Program-made: the position numbers and the translations under genes
Assembly (NCBI RefSeq): GCF_003325355.1
Contig: NZ_CP030850.1
Location: 3,534,001 to 3,598,000 of the forward strand
Direction of reading: 5' to 3'
Source of the DNA: Runella rosea
GTDB taxonomy: Bacteria > Bacteroidota > Bacteroidia > Cytophagales > Spirosomataceae
Length of the DNA stretch: 64,000 nt
Shown here: positions 1 through 8,213 of the stretch, piece after piece
Position numbering within the stretch: position 1 is the first letter of the stretch
Layout: every line of letters starts with the position of its first letter
The notes under the pieces: model-generated
Databases searched by the model: none
Told to the model about the DNA's origin: nothing
Seen by the model: the letters and a program-made list of their open reading frames with translations, nothing else

Positions 1-2
1 GT

Positions 3-275
3 TTTATTGCCAGCTTGGGCGGCGCACAAACGCAGTTTAATATTTTGGAAGTGATGAGCAAACGCCTCACCATCACGGGAAGCATGCTTGCCCCCCGTGA
101 TGATGAATTTAAAGCGGCTTTGGCAGCCGAAGTAGAAAAACGCGTTTGGCCCCTCATTGCCACGGGTCAATACAAACCGATTATCTATAAAACATTCCCC
201 CTCAGCGAGGCGGCCGAAGCCCACCGCTTGATGGAAAGCTCCGAGCACATCGGAAAAATCGTTCTTGTACCTTAA
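3..275 (+). CDS. Zinc-type alcohol dehydrogenase / NAD(P)H:quinone oxidoreductase, C-terminal fragment
   Basis: The frame is open from the left edge, so the gene starts outside the window and only about the last 90 residues are present. The visible part has the FIASLGG strand, a helix with EVMSKRLTITGSML, and the ending EAAEAHRLMESSEHIGKIVL, typical of the PIG3/QOR branch of the medium-chain dehydrogenase family. Members reduce quinones or enones with NADPH in the cytoplasm. The catalytic and NADP-binding regions lie off the window, so the substrate cannot be judged. Its stop overlaps the stop of the convergent hydrolase gene by 4 bases. Confidence 0.8.
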   Translation, partial: FIASLGGAQTQFNILEVMSKRLTITGSMLAPRDDEFKAALAAEVEKRVWPLIATGQYKPIIYKTFPLSEAAEAHRLMESSEHIGKIVLVP

Positions 276-1585
276 TCGTCCAAAGATTGATAAATCATCA
301 TTTCAAACTTACGGTCAATTTCGCCACCATAGCTGGTAGGCCACATTTGTTTCATAATGACGGCGCAAATTTTTTCTTTGGGGTCGGCAAAATAGTTGGT
401 ACTGAATGCGCCGCCCCAACTGAATGTGCCCACGCTGCCCAAGCCTTTTGAGCGCCCAGCTTCGCCGATTACGCTGAAACCCAAACTGAAATAGCTGCGC
501 GGATCTGGAAACAATGTTCCGCTTTGGTTGGTGTTGGTAAAAAGCTCCACGGCTTTGCGGCTCAGCAATCGTTTACCGTTGTATACCCCACCATTAAGGA
601 GCATATGAAGGAAAATGGCATAGTCGTAGGCCGTGCTTGATAGGCCACCGCCGCCCGAATAAAAGGTTTTGGCTCCCTCAATCGGATAATTGGGGTTTGC
701 CGATAATGAGTTGGTTGTGCCTTTAACCAACTTCTTGTCTTTATCTTCCGAATACAGCGGGACCAAACGGTCTTTTTTGGAATCTGGTAGGTAAAAGTAG
801 GTGTCTTTCATGCCCAGCGGGGCAAAAATTCGTTGCTGAAAAAACTGGTCGAGGGTCATTCCAGACGCAATTTCCACCAAATACCCTAGTACATCAACGC
901 TTAAGCCGTAGGTCCATTTTTCGCCGGGTTGATGATTGAGCGGAAGTTTGGCCAGTTTTTGGATGTTATCTCCGATTTTGAGATTTTCGGTGGTAAAGGC
1001 ATCCACAATTCCTGCTTTGGTATAAATGGCCCTCAGACGTTCGTCGCTGGAGATGACATTATAATTGATGCCCGACATGTGTGTCAGCAAATGCCGCACC
1101 GAAATCTCCCGCTTAGCAGGCACGGTCGTAAAGCTGCTGTCTTTCGGGTTGAATTGGTCGAGTACAACGGGTTTAGCAAACGCTGGAATGTATTTGCTGA
1201 TGGGGTCATCGAGCATGATTTTTCCTTCTTCGTGCAGCATCATCACGGCCAGTGAGGTAATGGCTTTGGTCATGGAAGCAATGCGGTAGATGGCGTCTTT
1301 GGCCAACGGTTTATTGCTTTCAAGATCCGCTTTTCCGAAGGCTTTGTAGTACACAATTTTACCATTACGAACCACAATGGCCGCCACGCCCGGAAAAGCG
1401 CCTTTGTCGATATACGACTGAATCATGCCGTCCAGTCGATTGAGTCGCTCTGAGTACATCCCCACCGACTCAGGCGTAGCCGCCGACAGCAAGGGCGGGG
1501 CTTGTCGAGTACCCGTTTGAGAAAAAAGTGGTATTGCTGACAACAGCACCAAGGTTATGGCACGGCAAAAATGATTCAATGGCAT
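272..1585 (-). CDS. Secreted serine hydrolase, class C beta-lactamase-like family
   Basis: A 437-residue protein with an N-terminal signal peptide (hydrophobic residues about 8-22, ending FSQ). The serine/lysine pair SMTK is at residues 104-107 inside the family signature YRIASMTKAIT; a YGLS segment near residue 220 is a likely YxN/S motif, and a glycine-rich block (YSGGGGLSST) follows. This is the beta-lactamase/transpeptidase-like family (Pfam Beta-lactamase), which includes esterases, D-aminopeptidases and penicillin-binding-protein-like enzymes; true beta-lactamase activity is not implied. It acts outside the cytoplasmic membrane. Convergent with the upstream oxidoreductase; no operon partner is evident. 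Confidence 0.85.
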   Translation of the reverse strand: MPLNHFCRAITLVLLSAIPLFSQTGTRQAPPLLSAATPESVGMYSERLNRLDGMIQSYIDKGAFPGVAAIVVRNGKIVYYKAFGKADLESNKPLAKDAIYRIASMTKAITSLAVMMLHEEGKIMLDDPISKYIPAFAKPVVLDQFNPKDSSFTTVPAKREISVRHLLTHMSGINYNVISSDERLRAIYTKAGIVDAFTTENLKIGDNIQKLAKLPLNHQPGEKWTYGLSVDVLGYLVEIASGMTLDQFFQQRIFAPLGMKDTYFYLPDSKKDRLVPLYSEDKDKKLVKGTTNSLSANPNYPIEGAKTFYSGGGGLSSTAYDYAIFLHMLLNGGVYNGKRLLSRKAVELFTNTNQSGTLFPDPRSYFSLGFSVIGEAGRSKGLGSVGTFSWGGAFSTNYFADPKEKICAVIMKQMWPTSYGGEIDRKFEMMIYQSLDD

Positions 1586-1623
1586 ATCGTTAAGGGTTTG
1601 AAAATGACCAAAGTTAAGAGAAA

Positions 1624-2898
1624 CTATGGTGCTAACAAATCCTCCGAAAATTGTTCAAATGATTTGATTTGATACTGTGCCTGTACCTGCTTATTGAGTA
1701 GACGATACGTGGGGTTGTCCAATTCTTTTAAAATTTCGGTCAAATGCCTTTCGGACCGAACGGCATTCTGAGGCGCAAGGTCAATCAAGTGGCGGTCGTT
1801 TTGGTATTGGTGGATAAAGCTGTATAAACTCAGGCCGTCTTTATTTTTGTAGCCATAATCTAAAATGAACGAAGGCGTATCGGTAAAACAGGCTTCTAAG
1901 CCCATGGTGGTGCCTAAATGAAAGAAGGCCTCAGCGTGGGCAATTTTCTCAAATTTTTCCAATATATGCCCATCTTTTACCGACAAATCAACCGTCCGAA
2001 AGCCATCGTCCATGATTACATTGGGTAGATTGCGGAGTGCTTGATACACGTCCCAATTGCCTTGTACTGGATAAGGGCGAACCACTAATATGAGCTCCGG
2101 GCGGTTCTTTGCTAATACCTGCGCCACTGAAATGGCCACATTGACTTCTTCTTTGACCAAATCATCAATGCCGATGGCGCAGCCGAAGTATACATACCGC
2201 AAGGGGTAAGTTCGGGCTAATTCTGTTTGCCGCAGTTGATACTCATGGATGTAAGCAAATTGGCTAGCGCCTACTACTTTTACGTGGGCCGCTGGAATAT
2301 GCTGAAGATAAACAATATCCTCTTTGATGCGCTCATTCCAGCAGATATAATGTGCTCGTTCAGAAAAACAAATGTGCTTGCAGGCGTGGTCCCAACTGTA
2401 GACGTACACTTTTACGGGATACTTTTCGTGGAGAAGGCGGGCCAATAGGAAATCGTCGGCAATGGCCGTAAAGCACACAAATTGATCTATTTCACCCAAA
2501 TCAGTCATTTTCTGATAGTCCAGACCTTTTAGGTAAGTATCGTAGGAAATGAACTTGGGCAGTCGCCGGACCCATTCGATGATTTCATAATTCTTTTTTC
2601 GAACTGCTGGATCGGTGGCATGAGAGGCTTTGAACAGCTCCATCAGGAAAAAATTATGACGACTTTTGGGAATACGTTTGAAGAGGACGAATAATTTCAT
2701 CCAAAGGTTATTCCAAAAACTGCTTTTGCGCTCGTTGATGACTCGGAATTCTAGTCCCTCGGGCAGATGTCGCAAAATTTCGTCGCGATTTTCGGGGCGA
2801 CCAAAAATGATTACTTCATGTTGTTTAGCAACTTCGGCCATTACACGCCGCACGTCGTTGCGGAAATCAAAGAAAGAAACGACAAACCCAATTTTCAT
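1624..2898 (-). CDS. GT-B-like glycosyltransferase-type protein, unassigned
   Basis: A 424-residue cytoplasmic protein beginning MKIGFVVSFFDFRNDVRRVM, a Rossmann-like first strand with a Gly-rich turn as in GT-B glycosyltransferases. The C-terminal half has LILVVRPYP, a short loop and HLGTTMGLEACFTDTPSF, resembling the nucleotide-sugar-binding region where a Gly-Thr/Ser-Glu segment contacts the donor. There is no signal peptide or membrane segment. I infer a role in surface polysaccharide or lipid glycosylation, but I do not recognise a specific family and no other glycan genes adjoin it. The start codon lies only a few bases from a repeat-like palindrome at 2902-2925. Confidence 0.55.
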   Translation of the reverse strand: MKIGFVVSFFDFRNDVRRVMAEVAKQHEVIIFGRPENRDEILRHLPEGLEFRVINERKSSFWNNLWMKLFVLFKRIPKSRHNFFLMELFKASHATDPAVRKKNYEIIEWVRRLPKFISYDTYLKGLDYQKMTDLGEIDQFVCFTAIADDFLLARLLHEKYPVKVYVYSWDHACKHICFSERAHYICWNERIKEDIVYLQHIPAAHVKVVGASQFAYIHEYQLRQTELARTYPLRYVYFGCAIGIDDLVKEEVNVAISVAQVLAKNRPELILVVRPYPVQGNWDVYQALRNLPNVIMDDGFRTVDLSVKDGHILEKFEKIAHAEAFFHLGTTMGLEACFTDTPSFILDYGYKNKDGLSLYSFIHQYQNDRHLIDLAPQNAVRSERHLTEILKELDNPTYRLLNKQVQAQYQIKSFEQFSEDLLAP

Positions 2899-2901
2899 AT
2901 T

Positions 2902-2925
2902 TGTGGTACAGACGGCCCGTCTGTC
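2902..2925. repeat. Short palindromic repeat, TGTGGTAC family, copy 1
   Basis: The sequence TGTGGTACAGACGGCCCGTC holds a 7-base inverted repeat (ACAGACG / CGTCTGT) and closely resembles the sequence at 25890-25914. Both copies sit just upstream of the start codon of a minus-strand gene. Two copies in 64 kb suggest a dispersed REP-like family, but this is based on sight comparison only. Confidence 0.5.
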
Positions 2926-3092
2926 ATATAGTAAGCGGCGACAAAATTGCTAAAATCATCCAATCTACCCAAACATGGCATGTGGGGGATGACGTATCAG
3001 ATAATTTGCCAAAAAACCTTGGACAATCCGTCACTTTTTGTTTAAATGCAACTCTTTTTTGCTTTTACCCAACCTCTATTATTTACAGCTCC

Positions 3093-4541
3093 ATGAAATT
3101 CACTTTGATTCTATGGGTGTCTACCCTGCTCTCGCTTACTGCTTACGGTCAGACCGTTTATCCCGAACGTGAAGTAGACAAAGCGGCTCAACCCCAAGGC
3201 GGGTTTGCGTATTTGCAGCAATTCGTCAAGGATAATTTGCAGATGCCTTTTCAGGCACGGCTTCAATCGGTACAAGGGCGCGTGTTTATGAGTGGTATTG
3301 TAGAAACCGACGGCAGCGTGTCTGGCCTAAAAATCATCAAAGGCATTCATCCACTTTGTGATACCGAAGCGCTGAGGGTTGTGGGGCTTTATCGGGCGTG
3401 GGAACCTGCCCTTAAAGACACAAAGCCCGTTCGTCAGGATTTCAATTTTTTCGTTGTTTTCCCCGATATGCCCGTCACAAATTATGACAGCACCAGCCAA
3501 CGACTGGTGGATTATTTTAACGAAAAATTCCAGTTTACGCAAGACCCCACCGAGTACCATTTTCGGAGATACATTCCCGTTGATAAAAACGGCCTTGTAA
3601 GGGATGATGTGGTTTTTGAAGAGTTGAAGAAAAAAGAATGGAAGCCTTTTTTGTCGGTGCCGTTTAAGAGAGATTCATTGATGTACAAGATTGTCAATGA
3701 AACAATGACCGATTCGATTCCAGCTTATCAGTTGACAGTCAGGGACAAAGATTGGAATTCGTACGTGCCCGAAACGATTGTTCAGAAAAATGGACAACTA
3801 TTGTCCACCAAAGAAAAACAGGGCAATAAGGTTGTTTCCTCTGCTGAATATTACGCCAACGGTGCCTTGCAGGAACGGCAGATAGTAGACGGGAAAAACG
3901 AAAAGATACAGACGTGGTATGATAACGGCCAACTGAAAGAAGTTCGGTTACAGGAGTTGCCCGACCCGACAAAGCCGGCGGGAATCACTGTCATTGATTT
4001 GTGGTCTCGGGAAGGTAACGTCTGGGTTAAAGGTGGGAATGGTTGGGGTGTTTATAGAACTAAGGTTCAAAAAGACCAATGGATCATCGAACAGGGCGCT
4101 TTTGAAAATGGGAAGAAGGTAGGAAAATGGATTGCCAAACGTCCCGACAGCACGCTCTATTATGAAGAAACCTACGATAAAGGTAAATTGGTACAGGGAC
4201 GTTTGATGTTGGACGGTACTGAACACACCTACACCGAAGTACAGGAACTTCCGCAGTTTTCGGGCGGGCTTTCGGCTTTGGCAATGTTTTTAGGGAGAAA
4301 TATCAACTACCCTAAAGCGGCGGCCCGAAAAAATATTTCAGGAAAAGTCTTCATCTCTTTTGTGGTATGCGAAGACGGCTCTTTGTGTGATTATGAGTTG
4401 CTCAAAGGAATCGGCGGCGGTTGCGACGAAGAGGCCCTGCGGGTGGTCAAAGGAATGAGCGGTAAGTGGTTTCCTGGCACGGAGCGCGGTCAAAAAGTGA
4501 GAGTAAAGTATAATTTGCCCGTCAGTTTTGTTCTTGAATGA
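3093..4541 (+). CDS. Two-domain TonB-family protein with YwqK/MORN-like repeats
   Basis: I chose the ATG at 3093 because it starts a clear signal peptide (hydrophobic to residue 18, cleavage near YGQ) and gives 482 residues; the open frame extends further upstream without a better start. Residues about 28-125 and 395-482 are two TonB C-terminal-like domains, each with a GxV(F)xSxxV...DGS...G(I/G)...CD(E/T)EALRVV pattern. Between them are repeats such as YYANGALQERQI and YDNGQLKEVRL of the MORN/YwqK type. Such proteins are periplasmic or membrane-attached and may link envelope partners rather than energise transport, since no N-terminal anchor is kept. No TonB receptor gene is adjacent. Confidence 0.75.
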   Translation: MKFTLILWVSTLLSLTAYGQTVYPEREVDKAAQPQGGFAYLQQFVKDNLQMPFQARLQSVQGRVFMSGIVETDGSVSGLKIIKGIHPLCDTEALRVVGLYRAWEPALKDTKPVRQDFNFFVVFPDMPVTNYDSTSQRLVDYFNEKFQFTQDPTEYHFRRYIPVDKNGLVRDDVVFEELKKKEWKPFLSVPFKRDSLMYKIVNETMTDSIPAYQLTVRDKDWNSYVPETIVQKNGQLLSTKEKQGNKVVSSAEYYANGALQERQIVDGKNEKIQTWYDNGQLKEVRLQELPDPTKPAGITVIDLWSREGNVWVKGGNGWGVYRTKVQKDQWIIEQGAFENGKKVGKWIAKRPDSTLYYEETYDKGKLVQGRLMLDGTEHTYTEVQELPQFSGGLSALAMFLGRNINYPKAAARKNISGKVFISFVVCEDGSLCDYELLKGIGGGCDEEALRVVKGMSGKWFPGTERGQKVRVKYNLPVSFVLE

Positions 4542-4556
4542 TAGGAAAGAAACTCT

Positions 4557-4973
4557 TTACATTTTCACAAAACGGTTGCGACCGCTTCCCTCGCAGTAAC
4601 TGACAATCAGCGTATCACCCTGTACATCCATATTCCACGTATCACAAGCTAAACAACTCACCAATGCACATTGGGGATTTTGCATAAGCGCTTCTTTCGG
4701 CTCGATCAGGAATACTTTTTTGCCCGATTTCAGGTATTTTGGAGCGCAACAGGCCGGCAGGCCATTAGCGTCAAGAATAACCCCGTCGTAGCGTATCTCA
4801 AACAAATAAGCATTTTTTGGAGGGACAATCTCCCATCTTTTTACATCCTTGGCAGGTTCTACGGCATCCAATCGCCATTTTCCTACGAAGGGTTGGAGCT
4901 CTTCCGGTGAAAGTTTTTTTTCTTTGCACCCAACGAGACTCATTAAAAATAATAACAGTAATAGCTTTTTCAT
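4557..4973 (-). CDS. Small cysteine-rich lipoprotein (paralog of downstream copy)
   Basis: The ATG at 4973 gives 138 residues with a lipoprotein signal: a run of leucines followed by LVGC as lipobox. An upstream in-frame ATG at 5003 would overlap the preceding gene's stop and spoil the signal peptide, so I rejected it. After the lipidated cysteine the protein has LSPEELQPFVGKWRLD, then six further conserved cysteines including a CC pair and the CALVSCLAC group. The function is unknown; VGKWRL followed by a beta-rich segment resembles lipocalin-like domains only loosely. It lies 16 bases after its tandem paralog, with which it is probably co-transcribed. Confidence 0.75.
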   Translation of the reverse strand: MKKLLLLLFLMSLVGCKEKKLSPEELQPFVGKWRLDAVEPAKDVKRWEIVPPKNAYLFEIRYDGVILDANGLPACCAPKYLKSGKKVFLIEPKEALMQNPQCALVSCLACDTWNMDVQGDTLIVSYCEGSGRNRFVKM

Positions 4974-4989
4974 CAGGAGTTTATAAAGT

Positions 4990-5403
4990 TTAAATTCGCT
5001 CATATCGACTGCGGCCCGAGCCGTTACAGGTATTGGTGGTCAATCCATCTCCCTGCAAATCCATCTCCAACGTTTCGCATCCGACACAATTGACCAATGC
5101 GCACAGAGGATTGTCGGGAAGACCCTCTTTAGGAACAATGGTAAATACTTTGCCGTTGACTTTGAGGTATTTTGGGCCGCAGCATATAGGCAGGCCATCC
5201 GGGCCGAGAATGACGCCGTCGTAACGTATTTCAAATTGATGCTGACCGCTTTGTGTAACAAACTCCCATTCCGTCTTTCCAGCCGGTTGAATGGAGGTTA
5301 CTCGCCACTTTCCTACCAAAGGTTGTAATTCTTCGGGAGAAAGTTGTTTTTCTTTACACGAAAATAAACCCACCAAAAACAGTACCAACAGAGTGCTTCT
5401 CAT
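4990..5403 (-). CDS. Small cysteine-rich lipoprotein (tandem paralog)
   Basis: A 137-residue protein starting with a lipoprotein signal peptide and LFSC lipobox. It matches the neighbouring 138-residue lipoprotein along its length: LSPEELQPLVGKWRVT, FEIRYDGVILGPDGLPICC, then CALVNCVGC and a GSGRSRYERI end. All six cysteines after the lipidated one are shared, which suggests either disulfides or a bound metal in the periplasm or at the outer membrane. This is a clear tandem duplication. Function unknown. It begins downstream of a terminator-like hairpin at 5456-5492, so it probably has its own promoter. Confidence 0.75.
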   Translation of the reverse strand: MRSTLLVLFLVGLFSCKEKQLSPEELQPLVGKWRVTSIQPAGKTEWEFVTQSGQHQFEIRYDGVILGPDGLPICCGPKYLKVNGKVFTIVPKEGLPDNPLCALVNCVGCETLEMDLQGDGLTTNTCNGSGRSRYERI

Positions 5404-5455
5404 TGATTGAATGATTTGTTACATAGACGAAAATGAGCATCAAATGGTTGGAAAC

Positions 5456-5492
5456 AAAAAAGCGTCAGACGGTTTTGAACCGCCCGACGCTT
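5456..5492 (-). terminator. Rho-independent terminator of the enolase-superfamily gene
   Basis: Arms AAGCGTC..CGGTT (5460-5474) and AACCG..GACGCTT (5478-5492) pair with an internal mismatch and a 3-base loop; on the minus strand they are followed by a T-run (5456-5460). It lies just past the stop at 5528. The core GGTTTTGAACC is also found in the hairpin at 23656-23690. Confidence 0.75.
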
Positions 5493-5527
5493 ACATCACA
5501 CGTACTTATTGATAGGTTAAAAATGAA

Positions 5528-6961
5528 CTAGCTCCAATCCCGGTCCCACGAATCTTTGGTGTTCCATTCGTCGGTCGGGGCAAACCATTTTTGGTCTTTC
5601 ATCAAGAAGCGTTTTGCTCCTTCTTCGTTAAGCTCCACGCCCAAGCCCGGTTTGTTAGGTACGGGGGCAAATCCGTTGACCACGAGTGGTTTACTGCCCG
5701 TTACAATGTCTTCCCAGCCAGGTACATCCACACCGTGGTGCTCAAGTGCAACGAAGTTTTCGGTAGCAGCGGCGCAATGAACATTGGCCATGAACGAAAT
5801 CGGGCTGCCTGCAAAGTGCATTGCCATCGGAATGCCGTGCTCTTCGGCGTAATCGCCAATTTTCTTGGTCTCCAAAATTCCGCCAGAAGAGGCCAAATCG
5901 GGGTGAATCATGTCAACGGCTTTGGCGTTGATGAGTTTGATAAATTCTTCTTTGAGGTAAATGTCCTCTCCCGTCAGCGTTGGCGTGTCGATGGCGTCCG
6001 AAATTTGCTTCCATTGGTCGGTATAAAACCAAGGCACAAGGTCTTCGAGCCACGCCAATTGGTATTTTTCAACGGCTTTGCCAAGACGAATGGCCGTGTT
6101 GACGTCAAAGTGCCCAAAGTGGTCGGCTGAAACAGGGATTTCGTACCCCACTCCTTCGCGAATCTTGCTTACGTATTCGGCAATATAATCCAATCCCTTA
6201 TCGGTAATTTGAATACGGGTAAAAGGGTGTTTGGTAGCTCCATAGTTACCCACGGTTTTGGTTTTATTGTCGCGTTGGTTGAGTTTCCAAACGTTGGCGC
6301 CCGTCAGCATTCCGGGCTTATCAGCCAACAGGCCAATCCCAAAGTCCATTTTAAGGAAGGTATAGCCTTTATCCAAACGGGTTTCTTTTAGTTTTTTAGC
6401 AAAGTTGGTGGGGTCGGTAATCTCTGGCGTATCGGCATACATCCGAATTTCATCGCGGTATTTTCCACCCAACATTTGATAGACAGGTACGTTGTAAGCT
6501 TTACCGGCCAAATCCCACAGTGCCATTTCTACGCCGCACACTCCACCAGCCGCCCGTCCGTGTCCGCCAAATTGCTTGATTTCTTTAAAAATCTTTTCAA
6601 CGTTGCAGGGGTTTTGGCCCAGCAAGCGGCTTTTGAGCATAAGTGCATAGTTGGGACTTGCTCCATCGCGTACTTCTCCCCAACCTACTAAGCCTTGGTT
6701 GGTATCAATCCGGATGATGGGGCTTTTGAACGGCACTCCCTGCAAATGCGCGATGCGTATATCTGTAATTTTAAGATCGGCAGGTTTAGAATCACGCTTT
6801 ACTTTTTGCGTAATGTATTCCATTTCCTGCTCGTGTTTACCATCCAGCATTAACCCTAATGACAATCCACCTAACATGCCTTTTTTTAGAAAATCGCGGC
6901 GCTTGCTTTCGGATTGGGCGTGGGTATCAGGGAGCTTGAATCGGTCTAATAATTTTTTCAT
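5528..6961 (-). CDS. Tat-exported mandelate racemase/muconate lactonizing (enolase superfamily) enzyme
   Basis: A 477-residue protein whose N-terminus has a twin-arginine signal: RRDFLKK at 21-27 followed by a Gly/Leu-rich stretch. The enolase-superfamily barrel has K204/D206 (LKMDFG), metal ligands probably D280 (SADHFGHFD), E306 (LEDLVPW) and E332 (GEDIYL), and H382 (AMHFAGS) as a likely general acid/base. This pattern fits acid-sugar dehydratases and related racemases; the substrate cannot be fixed from sequence. Export is unusual for the family. It is divergent from the exported RraA-like gene at 7226, and the two may act on the same periplasmic sugar acid. Confidence 0.8.
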   Translation of the reverse strand: MKKLLDRFKLPDTHAQSESKRRDFLKKGMLGGLSLGLMLDGKHEQEMEYITQKVKRDSKPADLKITDIRIAHLQGVPFKSPIIRIDTNQGLVGWGEVRDGASPNYALMLKSRLLGQNPCNVEKIFKEIKQFGGHGRAAGGVCGVEMALWDLAGKAYNVPVYQMLGGKYRDEIRMYADTPEITDPTNFAKKLKETRLDKGYTFLKMDFGIGLLADKPGMLTGANVWKLNQRDNKTKTVGNYGATKHPFTRIQITDKGLDYIAEYVSKIREGVGYEIPVSADHFGHFDVNTAIRLGKAVEKYQLAWLEDLVPWFYTDQWKQISDAIDTPTLTGEDIYLKEEFIKLINAKAVDMIHPDLASSGGILETKKIGDYAEEHGIPMAMHFAGSPISFMANVHCAAATENFVALEHHGVDVPGWEDIVTGSKPLVVNGFAPVPNKPGLGVELNEEGAKRFLMKDQKWFAPTDEWNTKDSWDRDWS

Positions 6962-7150
6962 TGGGGTTTAGAATTAAAAATGTGAAAAGAGAAAATGAAA
7001 CTGGGGATAACGAATTTGGACTCCGAATAACTGCTTCGTTGTCGGTCAACAGTACGGAGTTACAAGATTAGGTCAATTTTTTCTGAAAATATTTCAAAAT
7101 TCACCGTTGGAAAAAGATAGAAGTGTAAATGAGGTAATTGTTGGATTTTT

Positions 7151-7212
7151 GTAAGCCCCCTATCCCCCAGAGGGGGAATAAACTAAACTTAACACCCTCC
7201 TCGGGGGAGGTG
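7151..7212. repeat. REP-like paired G/C hairpins
   Basis: Two short hairpins, CCCCC-AGA-GGGGG at 7164-7176 and CCTCC-N5-GGAGG at 7196-7210, are separated by 19 A/T-rich bases. The arrangement is like the REP/BIME-type elements of many Bacteroidota genomes. It lies in the 5' region of the RraA-like gene, and the second GGAGG also sits 15 bases before its ATG. Confidence 0.45.
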
Positions 7213-7225
7213 GACTATTTTGATT

Positions 7226-8140
7226 ATGAAAAAGCTAATTATACTTTTCTCACTTCTTGCTACTCAGGTCACACTACTTGCTCAAATCCAAGCTCCCAAA
7301 GAGCTTATCCAATTTTATACCCAAGAATGGAAAGGCGAACGCTTCCCTGATGGTCGCCCCAAAGTGCCCGATGAGATTGTAAAACGCCTAGCCAATGTAT
7401 CTATTGAAGAGGCTTGGGGGATTATGCGCGGCGATGGGTACAACAATCAGTTTGAAGGAAATTTTCAAATCATTCACCCCGAAAAGCCGCTTGTCGGGCG
7501 CGTGCTGACGGCTCAATACATGCCTGCTCGTCCCGACATGGAAAAGCCCATCAAAGAAAAAGGAAAAGCTGAAGGGCGAAAAGGAGCCTCTAATTCGTGG
7601 CCAATTGACGCCCTCCAAATCAATGACGTATACGTGGCCGACGGTTTCGGAAAAATTGTGGACGGAACCCTCATCGGCGATAACCTCGGCAACTCAATTT
7701 ATGCCAAATCCAAAACGGGTGTGGTGTTTGACGGTAGTGTGCGCGACTTGGAAGGCTTAAGCGCCATTGATGGGTTTGTCGGCTTTACGCGCGGCTACGA
7801 CCCATCGGCTATCAAAGACATGATAATGACTTGTATCAACTGCCCTATCCGTATTGGTCGAGCGTCGGTATTGCCGGGAGATTTAGTCTTGGGAAAACCC
7901 GAAGGCGTGATTTTTATTCCAGCGCATTTGGCCGAAAAAGTAGTAAACAGAGCAGAGTTTATTGCCCTTCAAGATGAATTTGGCCATAAAATGCTCCGTG
8001 AAAATAAATTTACGCCTGGTGAGATTGACATGAAATGGTCGGAACCAATCAAAACTGCTTTCCGCGAGCACCTCAAAACCCGTTCTGGTAAAGTGTACCT
8101 GACTGCAGAGCAGATTGAAGCGTTTTTGGCGAGGGAATAA
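7226..8140 (+). CDS. Exported RraA-family aldolase/dimethylmenaquinone methyltransferase-like protein
   Basis: The ATG at 7226 (304 residues) starts a good Sec signal peptide (MKKLIILFSLLATQ, cleavage near LAQ). The RraA fold is marked by GDNLGNS at 151-157 and by R173-D174 in FDGSVRDLEGL; these are the Gly-Asp and Arg-Asp groups that bind the divalent metal and the oxoacid in the HMG/CHA aldolase and oxaloacetate decarboxylase members. RraA-like proteins are normally cytoplasmic and about 160-220 residues, so the signal peptide and longer N-terminal domain are noteworthy. Adjacent and divergent to an exported enolase-superfamily enzyme; a joint role in sugar-acid breakdown is inferred. Confidence 0.8.
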   Translation: MKKLIILFSLLATQVTLLAQIQAPKELIQFYTQEWKGERFPDGRPKVPDEIVKRLANVSIEEAWGIMRGDGYNNQFEGNFQIIHPEKPLVGRVLTAQYMPARPDMEKPIKEKGKAEGRKGASNSWPIDALQINDVYVADGFGKIVDGTLIGDNLGNSIYAKSKTGVVFDGSVRDLEGLSAIDGFVGFTRGYDPSAIKDMIMTCINCPIRIGRASVLPGDLVLGKPEGVIFIPAHLAEKVVNRAEFIALQDEFGHKMLRENKFTPGEIDMKWSEPIKTAFREHLKTRSGKVYLTAEQIEAFLARE

Positions 8141-8166
8141 TCAGAGATGAAATAAGAGATGATTGC

Positions 8167-8213
8167 CTTGCGTCCTAATACTGCAAAGTTGCAGTATTAG
8201 GACGCAAGTTTTT
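8167..8213. terminator. Bidirectional terminator with perfect 20-base arms
   Basis: Arms at 8167-8186 and 8189-8208 are perfectly complementary (CTTGCGTCCTAATACTGCAA and its complement) and are followed on the plus strand by five Ts. It separates convergent genes ending at 8140 and 8212, and its T-run overlaps the stop codon of the DUF5690 gene. Confidence 0.85.
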
